Positions 46,345 through 55,012 of a DNA stretch of 64,000 nucleotides are shown here, in pieces. The translations under genes and the position numbers were made by a program. The DNA is from G963923955 sp963923955 (GTDB lineage Bacteria; Pseudomonadota; Gammaproteobacteria; Eutrophobiales; Eutrophobiaceae), in the NCBI GenBank assembly GCA_963923955.1, contig OZ000552.1:1798001-1862000 (forward strand), written 5' to 3'. Within the stretch, counting starts at the first letter, position 1. Every line of letters starts with the position of its first letter. Under the pieces are notes generated by a model, which worked only from the letters and a program-made list of their open reading frames with translations, had not been told where the DNA came from and searched no databases.

Positions 46345-48093
46345 ATGCAGAGCGAACTGCCCAATCAAGCGATCATCGTGGAAGACTTCCGCCAGGCGCG
46401 GCGCAAGGCGGCGCTCAGCACCATCCTCGCCCGCATCCGCGGCGAGAACGCCCAGTTGCTTTCTTATGAAGAAGTGCTGCAACAGCTGCAAGGGCGCGAG
46501 CTACCGGGGCGCCAGCTGCGCCAGATCCGCTTAGACGCCGTGGTCGGCAGCGTGGCGCGTTATAAAGACTTCACCCGCACTTTTTTGCCCAAAGGCGACA
46601 GCCAGCGCGACCGCTGGGCGCGGATTAAGCTGCTGATGACCAACAGCGGCCTGCCGCCGATCGAGGTCTATGACATCAACGGCAACTACTTCGTCAAGGA
46701 CGGCAACCACCGCGTCTCGGTGGCGCGCGAGATGGGCTTGGAAACCATTGAAGCCTACGTAACCCCGGTGATCACCCGCGTGCCTTTATCCGCCATCGAT
46801 GACGCGAATGCGATTATCTTAAAATCCGAATATGCGGAGTTCTTAACGCATACGCGCTTGGATGAGACGCGGCCGGATTCCGCCCTGATGGTCTCGGTGC
46901 CGAGCGCCTATCGCGAGCTGCTGGAGCATATCGATGTGCATCGCTACTACATGGGCATCACCATGCACCGCACGATTCCTTATGAGGAAGCCGCCGCGCA
47001 TTGGCATGACGAGGTGTATCTGCCGGTGAAGGCGTTGATCACGGCGAATAATCTGCTGGCCGAGTTCCCGGAGCGCACCGAGGCCGATCTGTACCTGTGG
47101 ATCACGCGGCACAAGTGCGAATTACACGATTATCTGGGCTGGGATGTGCCGCAGGACGCGGTGGTGGAAGACCTGCTCACGGCCCGCCGCGCGGCGGGGA
47201 ATGACGGCGGTAGCGGCCTGCAACACTTAGGCAAGCGCCTGCGCTCGCTGCTGAAGATCGGCGGCGGGGAGGAGCAGACGGGCAGCGCCAAGCGCCCGGC
47301 ACCGGGCAAGGATGTGTGCGCGGCGAGTAACTGTCTGCTGGAGAGCATCCTGGCGCTGCTCGATGGCGGCGATGCCGACTGGGAGGCGCTGGCGCGGGCG
47401 CTGGAGCTGGCGCAGGTGGATCAAGGCCAGATCATCGGCCTGCTGCCAACTAAGGGCGCGGCAGAGGCCGGCCGGGATGTGGAGGCCGCGGCCGCCCGTT
47501 TTTATGAGATCTGCGCCGGCGCCGGGCGGCGGCACACGCTGGTCAAGGTCGATGGCGATCTGAACAGCGCCCTGCTGCGGCACAGCCGGCTCACCGATGT
47601 CTTTGTGTCCCGGGTGGCCGAGCGTGATGAGGATGGCCAGGCCAGCTGGTCGGCGCTCAAAGCTATGATGCAGGCCGTGGCCTGCCCGATGCTGCTCCTG
47701 CGTGGGCCTTCGACGCCCTTGCGGCGGGTGCTGCTGGTGAGTGCCAGCGGCGAGGTGCCGGATGAATCCCTGTGCACGGCCTGCTACCTGGCCGCGCGGG
47801 CAGATGTTGCCTTCACGGTCAGTGTGCTGAAAGCGTCCGGCGAGGATGCGGACAACACCAGCGCTGTGCGCCGTTACTTAGAGAAACGCGGTTTTGCCGA
47901 GACGCCCGTGCATAGCGCCGCCGGCTTAGAAGACATCCTGGCGCTGCTCATCCGCCAGCCGGTGGATTGCATTATGATGAAAAACGGGCGCGGCCGGCCC
48001 GGCCCGCAGCGTCGGCCGGATCGACGCCGCAGCGCCGGCTCGCTGGAGCAACGGCTGTTGACCAAGATCGACACGCCGGTGCTGCTGTTCTAG
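46345..48093 (+). CDS. ParB/Srx-like domain protein with USP-like C-terminus
   Basis: 582 residues. Residues about 70-135 hold a ParB/sulfiredoxin-like fold motif: GLPPIEVYDINGNYFVKDGN followed by HRVSVAREMG. A central alpha-helical part follows (VHRYYMGITMHRTIPYEEAA). The C-terminal third (RRVLLVSASGEVPDESLCTA, and MMKNGRGRPGP at the end) resembles a universal-stress-protein-like module. It is not a plasmid partition protein. It lies 62 bp after glgP and 6 bp before a phosphoesterase, so a regulatory role linked to glycogen use is possible but unproven. Confidence 0.65.
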   Translation: MQSELPNQAIIVEDFRQARRKAALSTILARIRGENAQLLSYEEVLQQLQGRELPGRQLRQIRLDAVVGSVARYKDFTRTFLPKGDSQRDRWARIKLLMTNSGLPPIEVYDINGNYFVKDGNHRVSVAREMGLETIEAYVTPVITRVPLSAIDDANAIILKSEYAEFLTHTRLDETRPDSALMVSVPSAYRELLEHIDVHRYYMGITMHRTIPYEEAAAHWHDEVYLPVKALITANNLLAEFPERTEADLYLWITRHKCELHDYLGWDVPQDAVVEDLLTARRAAGNDGGSGLQHLGKRLRSLLKIGGGEEQTGSAKRPAPGKDVCAASNCLLESILALLDGGDADWEALARALELAQVDQGQIIGLLPTKGAAEAGRDVEAAAARFYEICAGAGRRHTLVKVDGDLNSALLRHSRLTDVFVSRVAERDEDGQASWSALKAMMQAVACPMLLLRGPSTPLRRVLLVSASGEVPDESLCTACYLAARADVAFTVSVLKASGEDADNTSAVRRYLEKRGFAETPVHSAAGLEDILALLIRQPVDCIMMKNGRGRPGPQRRPDRRRSAGSLEQRLLTKIDTPVLLF

Positions 48094-48099
48094 GCCGCC

Positions 48100-48819
48100 A
48101 TGCTACGCCTGCTTCGCAATCGCTTTCCGGTCACTCCCGCCAGAGCAGCGTTGCAGCAGGGGCATTATCAAGAGCGTCATCCGGAGCCGTATCGGGGCGG
48201 GCGGAGCGCGCATAAACCCGCTCATCATGCCGGCCATCGCCCGGGGCGGCGCCAGCGCCTGCGGATCTATGCCATCGCCGATGTGCACTCGCCGGATCAC
48301 TTTCGCATGCCGCGGCTGCGGCCGAAGAACTATGACCTGGTCATCACCTTAGGCGACATCTCGCCGGCCACGCTGGAATACGTCTCCTTCATGGCCGGCA
48401 ATATCCCCTGCATCGGCGTGCTGGGCAATCACGACCCGGCCCGGGTGCGCGGCTTTAACGACCTGCATGGCAAGACCGTGACCATCAAGGGTGTGCGCAT
48501 CGGCGGCGTGGGCGGTGCGCCCGGTTATCGGCGTGCGCCCAATCACTACAGCGAGCAGCAGGTCGGGCGGCTGCTGAAAAAAATGCCGCAGGTCGATATC
48601 TTCATCTCCCATTCCCCACCCTTGATCACCAGCCGCGATGAAGACCGCCTGCACCGCGGTTTTGCCGCCTTTGACGATTACCTGCGCGCCCGCCCGCCGC
48701 AGTACTGGCTGCACGGCCACCTGCAATGCCGCGCACACACCCGCGTGAATGCGACTGCGATTTACAGCATCTCCGAACAGCAGGGGCTGGAGCTGGCTTT
48801 TGACCGGGCGGGGGTTTGA
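48100..48819 (+). CDS. calcineurin-like metallophosphoesterase
   Basis: 239 residues. Metal-binding motifs in order from about residue 55: AIADVHSPDH (DxH), LGDISP (GD), GVLGNHDPARV (GNHD), FISHSPPL and WLHGHLQC (GHxx, with Gln instead of the common final His). The N-terminal 50 residues are basic and poorly conserved, so a downstream start is possible. Substrate unknown. Follows the ParB-like gene after 6 bp, suggesting translational coupling with the glgP operon. Confidence 0.8.
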   Translation: MLRLLRNRFPVTPARAALQQGHYQERHPEPYRGGRSAHKPAHHAGHRPGRRQRLRIYAIADVHSPDHFRMPRLRPKNYDLVITLGDISPATLEYVSFMAGNIPCIGVLGNHDPARVRGFNDLHGKTVTIKGVRIGGVGGAPGYRRAPNHYSEQQVGRLLKKMPQVDIFISHSPPLITSRDEDRLHRGFAAFDDYLRARPPQYWLHGHLQCRAHTRVNATAIYSISEQQGLELAFDRAGV

Positions 48820-48854
48820 GATGGCGGGGGGATGAGGCTCCGGCCTATCCGCGT

Positions 48855-49240
48855 CATTCCCGCGCAAGAACGTCACCCCTGCCTACGAGCAGGGGCAGGA
48901 ATACGGTGGGTTTCTTGTCGGACTTTCTATAGATTCCTGGTCAGGCCAGGAATGACGAGTAATTGCCTTCCTCTCAGCCCTCTCCCGTCATTCCTGCGCA
49001 AGCAGGAATCTAGGAGGTTTAGCCCGACTCTTTTCTGGATTCCTGGTCGAGCCAGGAATGACGGTGTATAGACGGCGATGTTACCCTATTCGTCCCCGTA
49101 TCGAGTACGGGGCAGGAATGGATGGCAATGTTGCCCTATTCGTCATTTTTGTACAGGATGTACTTATGCTGCGAAGCACAGGGAGGTGCGGGAGCAGCCC
49201 TGCGAAAGCATGTCCCCGTGAAAACGGGGACAGGAATCCA
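48855..49240. repeat. cluster of palindromic repeats and one composite element
   Basis: Elements: an inverse copy of the 52-bp unit at 48855-48903, GATTCCTGGTCAGGCCAGGA (48930), CATTCCTGCGCAAGCAGGAA (48989), GATTCCTGGTCGAGCCAGGA (49038), CCCCGTATCGAGTACGGGG (49094) and the inverse copy of the about 100-bp composite at 49141-49240. No gene is seen in 48820-49268. Confidence 0.85.
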
Positions 49241-49268
49241 GAAGATTATCGGCAGCGCCCGCCTTCCG

Positions 49269-50387
49269 TTATCGGCCATCCGCCTTGCCTTCCCGCCAGC
49301 GAGTACGCAGCCGCCGTGCCGCTGCTTGCATTAGCCGCCGCGGATCTCTGATTGTTCGCATAAGCCACTGTATTCTGGCTTTATACCGCAGCAGCCGCAT
49401 CAGCAGCGGCATAACCGGTGCCTCGGCGATGCCACGGGCAATCAGCGCCAGCTGTTTCTGATTGAATCTATAAACCCCGCTGTCGGGCCGATTGGCCGTG
49501 CCCTCCGGGAGGCTGAAATCAGTTGACAAGCGCTGTTCTGGTTCAACGAGTTCGTTGATCTCGGCCACGGTGCCGGCGAATTTCTCTTTCAGCTCGGCCA
49601 ACAGCGCAGCGCTCAGGTACGGCGGCTCGGCGGCCACCTCAGGCGCCTGCTCGAATAGCCGCCGGCCGATAGACAAGGCCAAATTGTAGGGGTATTCAGC
49701 ACACGCCCTGCTGATCTGCCGCAACAACTCGGCCTCGCCGCGGGTTAAGCTGCGGTTGGCCGGCGCATCAATAAACGCCGCCCGGGCCAGAAAGGCATCG
49801 GCCCGCTCGCCCAGCAGCCAGTCGCCAAAATCCGCCAGCAGGCCCTCCGCGCGGTATTTCCGGATGGTCACATCCACGCCCAGGGAGCGCAGGGTCTTTA
49901 TGCAGCCCAGCACCTCACAGGGGGCGCAGTAGTAAGCGAGGAAATCCGCCGGCGTGCCGCCAAAGCCGGGGTCCTTCACGCGCTGGAGATAGGCAGAGCG
50001 GAAATGCGGGACGACCTCCCGCAGATAAAGCATGGCCTTTAAGTGAAATGATGCGGGAAGCCCTTCGACAAGGCGCGCAAGACGTTGCGGTGCCCGACTT
50101 ATCTGCTCAAACACCCACTCCCCGGAAAACAGCAGGTCGGCCTCCCCGGCAGCCGTGCGGCAGTGCTTCAGGATGAGCGCATCCCACTGATTAAAAACGC
50201 CCGCAGGCGCGATCAGGTTGGTGGCGCCAAAGGGCAGGTCTGTGTGCCGGTTTTGCGGGGGGGGGGGGGGGGGGGGTGGATAGTCAATGCCGAACTCGGC
50301 CAGCAGGGCGGTATTGTGGAACAGAAAATCCTGGATGGCGGAAGAGCCGGTCTTGGTCTGGCCAATGTGTAAAAATAAATCCGGCAT
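49269..50387 (-). CDS. sulfotransferase-like protein, phase-variable, ON as read
   Basis: 372 residues. DLFLHIGQTKTGSSAIQDFL at the N-terminus is the 5'-phosphosulfate (PAPS) loop pattern (GxxKTGSS). LFSGEWVFEQ and AMLYLREVVPHFRSAYLQRV match the 3'-phosphate-binding region of carbohydrate sulfotransferases. Residues 37-44 are eight prolines encoded by a 20-base tract. With 20 bases the frame is open throughout; any change not divisible by three would truncate it near residue 45. It probably sulfates a surface glycan made by the neighbouring genes. Confidence 0.8.
   Translation of the reverse strand: MPDLFLHIGQTKTGSSAIQDFLFHNTALLAEFGIDYPPPPPPPPQNRHTDLPFGATNLIAPAGVFNQWDALILKHCRTAAGEADLLFSGEWVFEQISRAPQRLARLVEGLPASFHLKAMLYLREVVPHFRSAYLQRVKDPGFGGTPADFLAYYCAPCEVLGCIKTLRSLGVDVTIRKYRAEGLLADFGDWLLGERADAFLARAAFIDAPANRSLTRGEAELLRQISRACAEYPYNLALSIGRRLFEQAPEVAAEPPYLSAALLAELKEKFAGTVAEINELVEPEQRLSTDFSLPEGTANRPDSGVYRFNQKQLALIARGIAEAPVMPLLMRLLRYKARIQWLMRTIRDPRRLMQAAARRLRTRWREGKADGR
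50257..50276 (-). repeat. poly-G (coding-strand poly-C) tract, 20 nt, in sulfotransferase
   Basis: An uninterrupted run of 20 G on the plus strand encodes polyproline directly after the PAPS-loop helix. It is followed on the coding strand by CCGCAAAACCGGCACAC, similar to the flank of the tract in the GT4 gene. Confidence 0.9.
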
Positions 50388-50452
50388 GGGGGGATTCTAA
50401 GGGAAAGTCCGGCGTTGTGCTATCCCCGCAAGTCAAGGTGCGGAGGCGTTTT

Positions 50453-50590
50453 AGTAGATTCCTGCTTCTGCAGGAATGGCGAATAATAGCATACTTCCCG
50501 ATTTATTCTCCGTCATTCCCGTGAAAACGGGAATCCAGAGAATCTTTTGACAGGCCCTTTCTGGATTCCTGGTCAAGCCAGGAATGACGG
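50453..50590. repeat. three palindromic repeats
   Basis: GATTCCTGCTTCTGCAGGAA (50457), CATTCCCGTGAAAACGGGAA (50514) and GATTCCTGGTCAAGCCAGGA (50565) lie between two minus-strand genes. Confidence 0.8.
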
Positions 50591-50635
50591 GGTGCTGGAT
50601 ATGGAGACACGGTTGTCTGCGCGATCCGGCACCCC

Positions 50636-51172
50636 TCAGCCCTCCTCATCGCACGGATATTTCGCCTGCAGAGCCTCGTACATCGCCAGGGTGGCCGGGC
50701 GGTCTTTGTCCGGCAAATCGGCCAAGTGGGCATACGTTGCGCTGATGATGTCCGCCGTCCTCAAGCCATCGGGCAGGCATATATCCAGCAGCTCGCTCGC
50801 ATCCAGCTCGCTGAACAGGGCGAACATGGCCTCCTGATCCAGCTTAAAGACCACGGCCGCGGTCGAGGCATAGCCCAGCGCCCCCAGCTTGCCGCCAAAA
50901 TGCAGGCCAGCGAGCATGCCGCGCACCAGCCCGGCGCATAAGACCAGCTCCTCATCGCTCGGCTGCGCATCGCCGTCCAGCGCCTGGACATAAGGCCGGC
51001 AATTCGACAGCCACTTCTCGGTCGTGATCATAAAGGCATGTGGCTTGTCCATGCCGGCGCGCGCCTGGTCTTGCGCGGCCACACCGGCGGCACATAAAAA
51101 CAGCGCCGCCAACAGCCATGCGCGCGGCCTGCAAAGAAACCTGAAATCGCTTATCGAAAAACCTGCACTCAT
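50636..51172 (-). CDS. exported Rap1a/Tai-immunity-like protein
   Basis: About 178 residues from the Met at 51172. A hydrophobic N-terminal segment (AWLLAALFLCAAGVAAQ) acts as signal peptide. Cysteines in SNCRPYV, LVLCAGLVRGMLAG, LLDICLPDG and AKYPCDEEG, with Leu/Pro spacing at the end, match the Rap1a/Tai family of small periplasmic proteins that neutralise Tae4-type amidase effectors. No effector or type VI gene is visible nearby, so the immunity role is only a family-level suggestion. Confidence 0.6.
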   Translation of the reverse strand: MSAGFSISDFRFLCRPRAWLLAALFLCAAGVAAQDQARAGMDKPHAFMITTEKWLSNCRPYVQALDGDAQPSDEELVLCAGLVRGMLAGLHFGGKLGALGYASTAAVVFKLDQEAMFALFSELDASELLDICLPDGLRTADIISATYAHLADLPDKDRPATLAMYEALQAKYPCDEEG

Positions 51173-51306
51173 TTTGATAAAAATCCCATGCCGATGTGGG
51201 ATGAGAAGGATAGCACAATGGGTCGGCCAAAACCTTGACCGCAGCAAGACAGCGGCAGGCTTAATCAGGTATCATCACGAAAAACCATTCTGCCCACGAT
51301 AGACTC

Positions 51307-52659
51307 ATGATGATAAGCAGCGAATATAAAGATAAAAAAACCGTGCTTGGCTTTGCCGTGCTGTTTGCGCTCGGCTTTCAGTTTCTGCTGACTGTCTCGG
51401 TCGGCGACAACGAGCTGCGGGTCGGCGCAAGCGACCTGCTGCTGGTGCCGGCCTTGGGTGCCTTTTTGTTTTTTTTCCGAGCCTTGCCGTGCCTGAAAAT
51501 CAAGTACGGCTACCGGCTCCTGGCCTTGCTAAGCCTGTGGATGCTCATCAGTTTCATCGTTGGCATTCACTACACCGGCGAGGTGCAAAAATGGGTGGTG
51601 GTGAACAAGCTCATCGGCTGGTTTGTGCTGCTGGCGTATTTTTTATGCGGTGCCTGGATTGCCAGGGAGGGCGAGGTGGTGCTGCGCCTGTTTTTGCAAT
51701 GCGCATTCCTGCTGGCCTTCTGTATCGCAATCTATAGCCTGGCCATCTATTGGCAGGCGCTGTACGGGCTGGTCAAGGTTTCGTTGGACGAGCATGTTCG
51801 CCTGCACGGCTTTAGCGCCAACCCGAATGCCTACGGCATATTCTTGGCCACCCTGTTCGTCCTGCTCCTGCCCTGCATGGACCGGAAGTTTTTTTTCACG
51901 CAAAGGCTCAATTATCTGCTCGCCGCGGTCATCTTGCTGGCGCTCTATTATACCTTATCGCGCAGCGCCTGGCTGGGGTTCTTGCTCGGCACGGCGGGGC
52001 TGTTGGTGCTGCGGCCGGGTGTGTGGAAGGCGCTGGCGCTGGCCGTTGGCGCTTTCCTGTTGCTGAATGTGCTGGTCTTTCATGCCCCGCAGTATTTTCC
52101 CTTGAGCCACCATGAAGCACCGGCGCATGGATTGCCCCATCAGCAAGAATTGCCTGCCGCATCCCTCGTGCGAAGTCTTAATCCGCTGGGCGCAGCACAT
52201 GCTGCCGAGAAAACAAAAAATACCTGGCTGGAGTCCGCGCGCAAGAATAGAATCAGCAAGCTGCATGGCGGCACCATCGACATTCGTATGCGGATGTATC
52301 AGCGCGCCTTGGGCTACTGGCAAGAGCAACCGCTCATCGGCATCGGGCTGGGCGGCTTTTTGTGGCACAGCAATCTGAAGGGAGTGCCGCAGAGTGAATC
52401 CACTATCCACAGCACCGGCGTCTGGCTGCTCACAGAAACCGGCGTCTTGGGCTTTCTGCTTTTTTTAGCCTTCTTTTCTGTTTGCTTTATCGCCTTGCTA
52501 AAGAGCAAGGCCAGCCCGCTTGCCGTCGGCGTGGCCGGCGTGTTGCTGGTCATGCTGGGCGCCTCAGCCGGAACGGAAATCCTCTATCAGCGCTATCTTT
52601 GGTTCTTGTTAGGCATGGCGCTGGTCGTGGCAAATGAGCCGTCGGGCGCAGCGGTTTGA
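51307..52659 (+). CDS. O-antigen ligase/polymerase-type membrane protein
   Basis: 450 residues with about ten membrane helices. A large extracytoplasmic loop spans about residues 260-345. The C-terminal signature LIGIGLGGFLWHSNL followed by STGVWLLTETGVLGF is that of the Wzy_C/WaaL family. It joins or polymerises glycan units on the periplasmic side of the inner membrane. The stop is 3 bp before the glycosyltransferase gene, so the two are co-transcribed. Ligase and polymerase cannot be separated by sequence alone. Confidence 0.85.
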   Translation: MMISSEYKDKKTVLGFAVLFALGFQFLLTVSVGDNELRVGASDLLLVPALGAFLFFFRALPCLKIKYGYRLLALLSLWMLISFIVGIHYTGEVQKWVVVNKLIGWFVLLAYFLCGAWIAREGEVVLRLFLQCAFLLAFCIAIYSLAIYWQALYGLVKVSLDEHVRLHGFSANPNAYGIFLATLFVLLLPCMDRKFFFTQRLNYLLAAVILLALYYTLSRSAWLGFLLGTAGLLVLRPGVWKALALAVGAFLLLNVLVFHAPQYFPLSHHEAPAHGLPHQQELPAASLVRSLNPLGAAHAAEKTKNTWLESARKNRISKLHGGTIDIRMRMYQRALGYWQEQPLIGIGLGGFLWHSNLKGVPQSESTIHSTGVWLLTETGVLGFLLFLAFFSVCFIALLKSKASPLAVGVAGVLLVMLGASAGTEILYQRYLWFLLGMALVVANEPSGAAV

Positions 52660-52662
52660 GAG

Positions 52663-53938
52663 ATGGCGGCAACAGCAGCGAAGGCCGACCGCAGTATGAG
52701 GAGCAGCCGGTTGCCTTCCAGCAAGGGAAAAATCCTGTTCCTGGTCGCCGAAGATCACTTCTTTTGCTCGCACCGCTTATCGCTGGCCGCAGCGGCGCGA
52801 GAAACCGGCTATGAAGTCCTGGTCGTAACCCATGTTGATAAACACGAGGCCGTGATCCGCCAAGCCGGCTTTGATCTGATCGCGCTGGATTTCAAACGCC
52901 GCAGCCGCAACCCCTTCGCCGCCCTTCGCATCATCAAGACGATCGCCCGCATCTACCGCGCCGAGCGGCCGCACATCGCGCATCATGTCTCCCTGCGCTG
53001 TGTGGTCTTGGGTTCCATCGCCGCCCTCTTCGCCCGCGCACAAAACGTGGTGAACGCCTTGACGGGTCTCGGCTTTGTCTTTAGCACCCATTCGCTGGCG
53101 ATGTGGGTGCTGAAGATCATGCTGTTAGAGCCGCTGTTGAAGTTCCTGTTTAACCGGCCGAATAGCTGGACGATCCTGCAAAATATTGATGACAAGCGAT
53201 TGCTTGCGTCCTTTGGCATCTTGGCCGAGGCGCGCACGGTCTTGATTCGCGGCTCCGGGGTCGATATTGATCGTTTTAGGCCGACCCCCCCCCCCCCCCC
53301 CCCCCCCGCAGAATGGGCACACGCCGCAGGTGGTGCTGGCCGCGCGCATGCTCAAACACAAGGGGGTTGGCGATTTCGTGGCGGCGGCTAGAGAGTTACG
53401 CCGTCGCGGCGTGGCCGCGCAGTTTGTGCTGGTGGGCGATGTGGATCCGGGCAATCCTGCGTCTTTCACTGCCGCTGAGTTGGCGCAGCTCGCCCGGGAG
53501 GGCGCGGTAGAATGGTGGGGGCAGCGTGAGGACATGGAAAAAATATTCGCCGCCGCGCACCTCGTCTGTTTGCCGTCCTTTTATCGGGAGGGCGTACCGA
53601 AGGTCTTGCTGGAGGCGGCGGCCGCAGGGCGGGCGATCATCACCACCGACATGCCCGGCTGCCGCGAGATCGTGCATGACGGCGTGAATGGATTGCTGGT
53701 GCCGATCAAGGCACCGCTCGCCCTCGCCGCGGCCATTGAGAAATTGCTGGCTGATGAGGCGCTGCGAGAGCGGATGGGGCAACAGGGCCGGGCGATGGTA
53801 GAGGCCGAGTTCGCCGCCGACATCATCAACCAACAGACCCTGGAACTCTATGAACGTGTCCTGCGGGGGGGGGGTGAAATTATTTTGGGAAGTTGTCCTG
53901 GCAAAAGTCAAGGCAAAGGCAGGGCGATATTACGCTGA
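52663..53938 (+). CDS. GT4-type glycosyltransferase, phase-variable, OFF as read
   Basis: Start region SKGKILFLVAEDHFFCSHRL begins a GT-B N-domain. After VDIDRFRPT a 23-C tract puts the ribosome out of frame and the product ends near 53391. The remainder continues in another frame: PQVVLAARMLKHKGVGDFVA, CLPSFYREGVPKVLLEAAAAG and TTDMPGCREIV, the nucleotide-sugar-binding C-domain of GT4. With 22 or 25 C the parts join into about 424 residues. A second, shorter G tract lies near the 3' end. It probably adds a sugar to a lipid-linked surface glycan. Confidence 0.82.
53285..53307 (+). repeat. poly-C tract, 23 nt, in glycosyltransferase
   Basis: An uninterrupted run of 23 C sits between the two Rossmann domains. 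Open frame requires a length of 1 modulo 3 (22, 25). The downstream flank GCAGAATGGGCACAC reads PQNGHT in the open frame. Confidence 0.9.
53865..53874 (+). repeat. G10 tract at 3' end of glycosyltransferase
   Basis: Ten G follow LELYERVLR. At 10 the product ends GGGEIILGSCPGKSQGKGRA with a few more residues. At 11 it would stop at once (TGA). At 9 it would read VKLFWEVVLAKVKAKAGRYY and run on to 54128. The C-terminus of the enzyme may therefore vary independently of the main switch. Confidence 0.6.
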
Positions 53939-54047
53939 CTTGATGCGCGTTCGGAGGACGGAGGACAGACTTTACGAAGCGGCATTCCTATTTTCCGTCT
54001 CCTGCGCGGGCGATCTGCAGAGAAGGTTTTCTAACGATCCGCCACCA

Positions 54048-54132
54048 CCGTCATTCCTGCGCAGGCAGGAATCCAGTCACAGGCAAGTGTTAAAGAACCC
54101 TGTGGATTCCTGGTCAAGCCAGGAATGACGGC
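54048..54132. repeat. two palindromic repeats
   Basis: CATTCCTGCGCAGGCAGGAA (54053) and GATTCCTGGTCAAGCCAGGA (54105) lie in the gap after the glycosyltransferase. No other feature is seen in 53939-54234. Confidence 0.8.
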
Positions 54133-54234
54133 ACAAGCCGCCCACGCAGAAGCAATGTTTCCCAAACCGCTCTTTGCCTGACCCGCCGCCTGCCGTATCA
54201 TGGCCCGAGCAAATTAAAATTTAGAATAAGATCA

Positions 54235-54942
54235 ATGGACAAGCACAAAGAATTTTTATCTGGTCGGCCCGCCTTCTGGGCCTTTGCCCTGCTGGTGCTG
54301 TGCGCCTGGGGCTTCTCGGTGCTGCATGTCATGCTGTACGGCGAGGCCCTTATCCTCTTGTACAGCGCCCTGGTCGCGGTGTTGATCACGATGTTCCTGC
54401 TGCTCGTCATATCGATCATCAAAAAACACAACCGCTGCACCAAGGATGCCATTCCGGTTGCCGTCTTTCTCGCGGTCTATAGCCTGGTGCTGGCGCATAG
54501 CGGCTGGTTGAAGACGCTGCCAGAGTATCAACAGATTAAAGACTTTCAGGCGCAGCAGACGGATTGGATCTATCTGCTTTTTATGCAGCAGGAGGGCGCA
54601 CGGGAGGCACTGGCGAAGTTGTACTTGCAGGCCCCGGCGGCGATGGAGAAGGTGGGCGTCGGTCCGAACCGCCGCGGGGTGGAGTTCATGGCCACTTTGC
54701 TGGAGCAAAGAATCGCAGCCGGCGAGGGGGCGCGGTATGCACAGGAGATGTATGCGCTGGCCGAGGCTGCCTTTGTGTATGCGAGTTTTGATCTGGCCGG
54801 GTACTGGTATGAGCAGGCCTATCGCCACGGCCAGCAGGAGGCCAAGGCGCGTTATAAGGAAAGGCTGCTGCTGATCTATGGCTCGCTGGAGGCGGCCCCA
54901 GAGGCCTTGTTGTTGGATGGGTTTTTGAATGCGCCGGGATGA
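54235..54942 (+). CDS. membrane protein of unknown function in polysaccharide region
   Basis: 235 residues. Three membrane helices within the first 90 residues (FWAFALLVLCAWGFSVLHVM, LLYSALVAVLITMFLLLVIS, AVFLAVYSLVLAHSGW). A soluble helical C-terminal part (ALAEAAFVYASFDLAGYWYE) follows, resembling TPR/Sel1-like helix pairs. Nothing diagnostic of an enzyme. Position between a glycosyltransferase and a flippase-like gene suggests a role in glycan assembly. Confidence 0.6.
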   Translation: MDKHKEFLSGRPAFWAFALLVLCAWGFSVLHVMLYGEALILLYSALVAVLITMFLLLVISIIKKHNRCTKDAIPVAVFLAVYSLVLAHSGWLKTLPEYQQIKDFQAQQTDWIYLLFMQQEGAREALAKLYLQAPAAMEKVGVGPNRRGVEFMATLLEQRIAAGEGARYAQEMYALAEAAFVYASFDLAGYWYEQAYRHGQQEAKARYKERLLLIYGSLEAAPEALLLDGFLNAPG

Positions 54943-55012
54943 GCAGGGCTTGCATGAGGGCATGAATATCGCCGTTCGTTGACGTTCCTTAGACGCCGGC
55001 GCAAAGCTTCCG

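Noticed and set aside
49058..49351. 97-codon ORF across the repeats before the sulfotransferase
   Set aside because: Translation of palindromic and composite repeats; overlaps the end of a real gene on the other strand.
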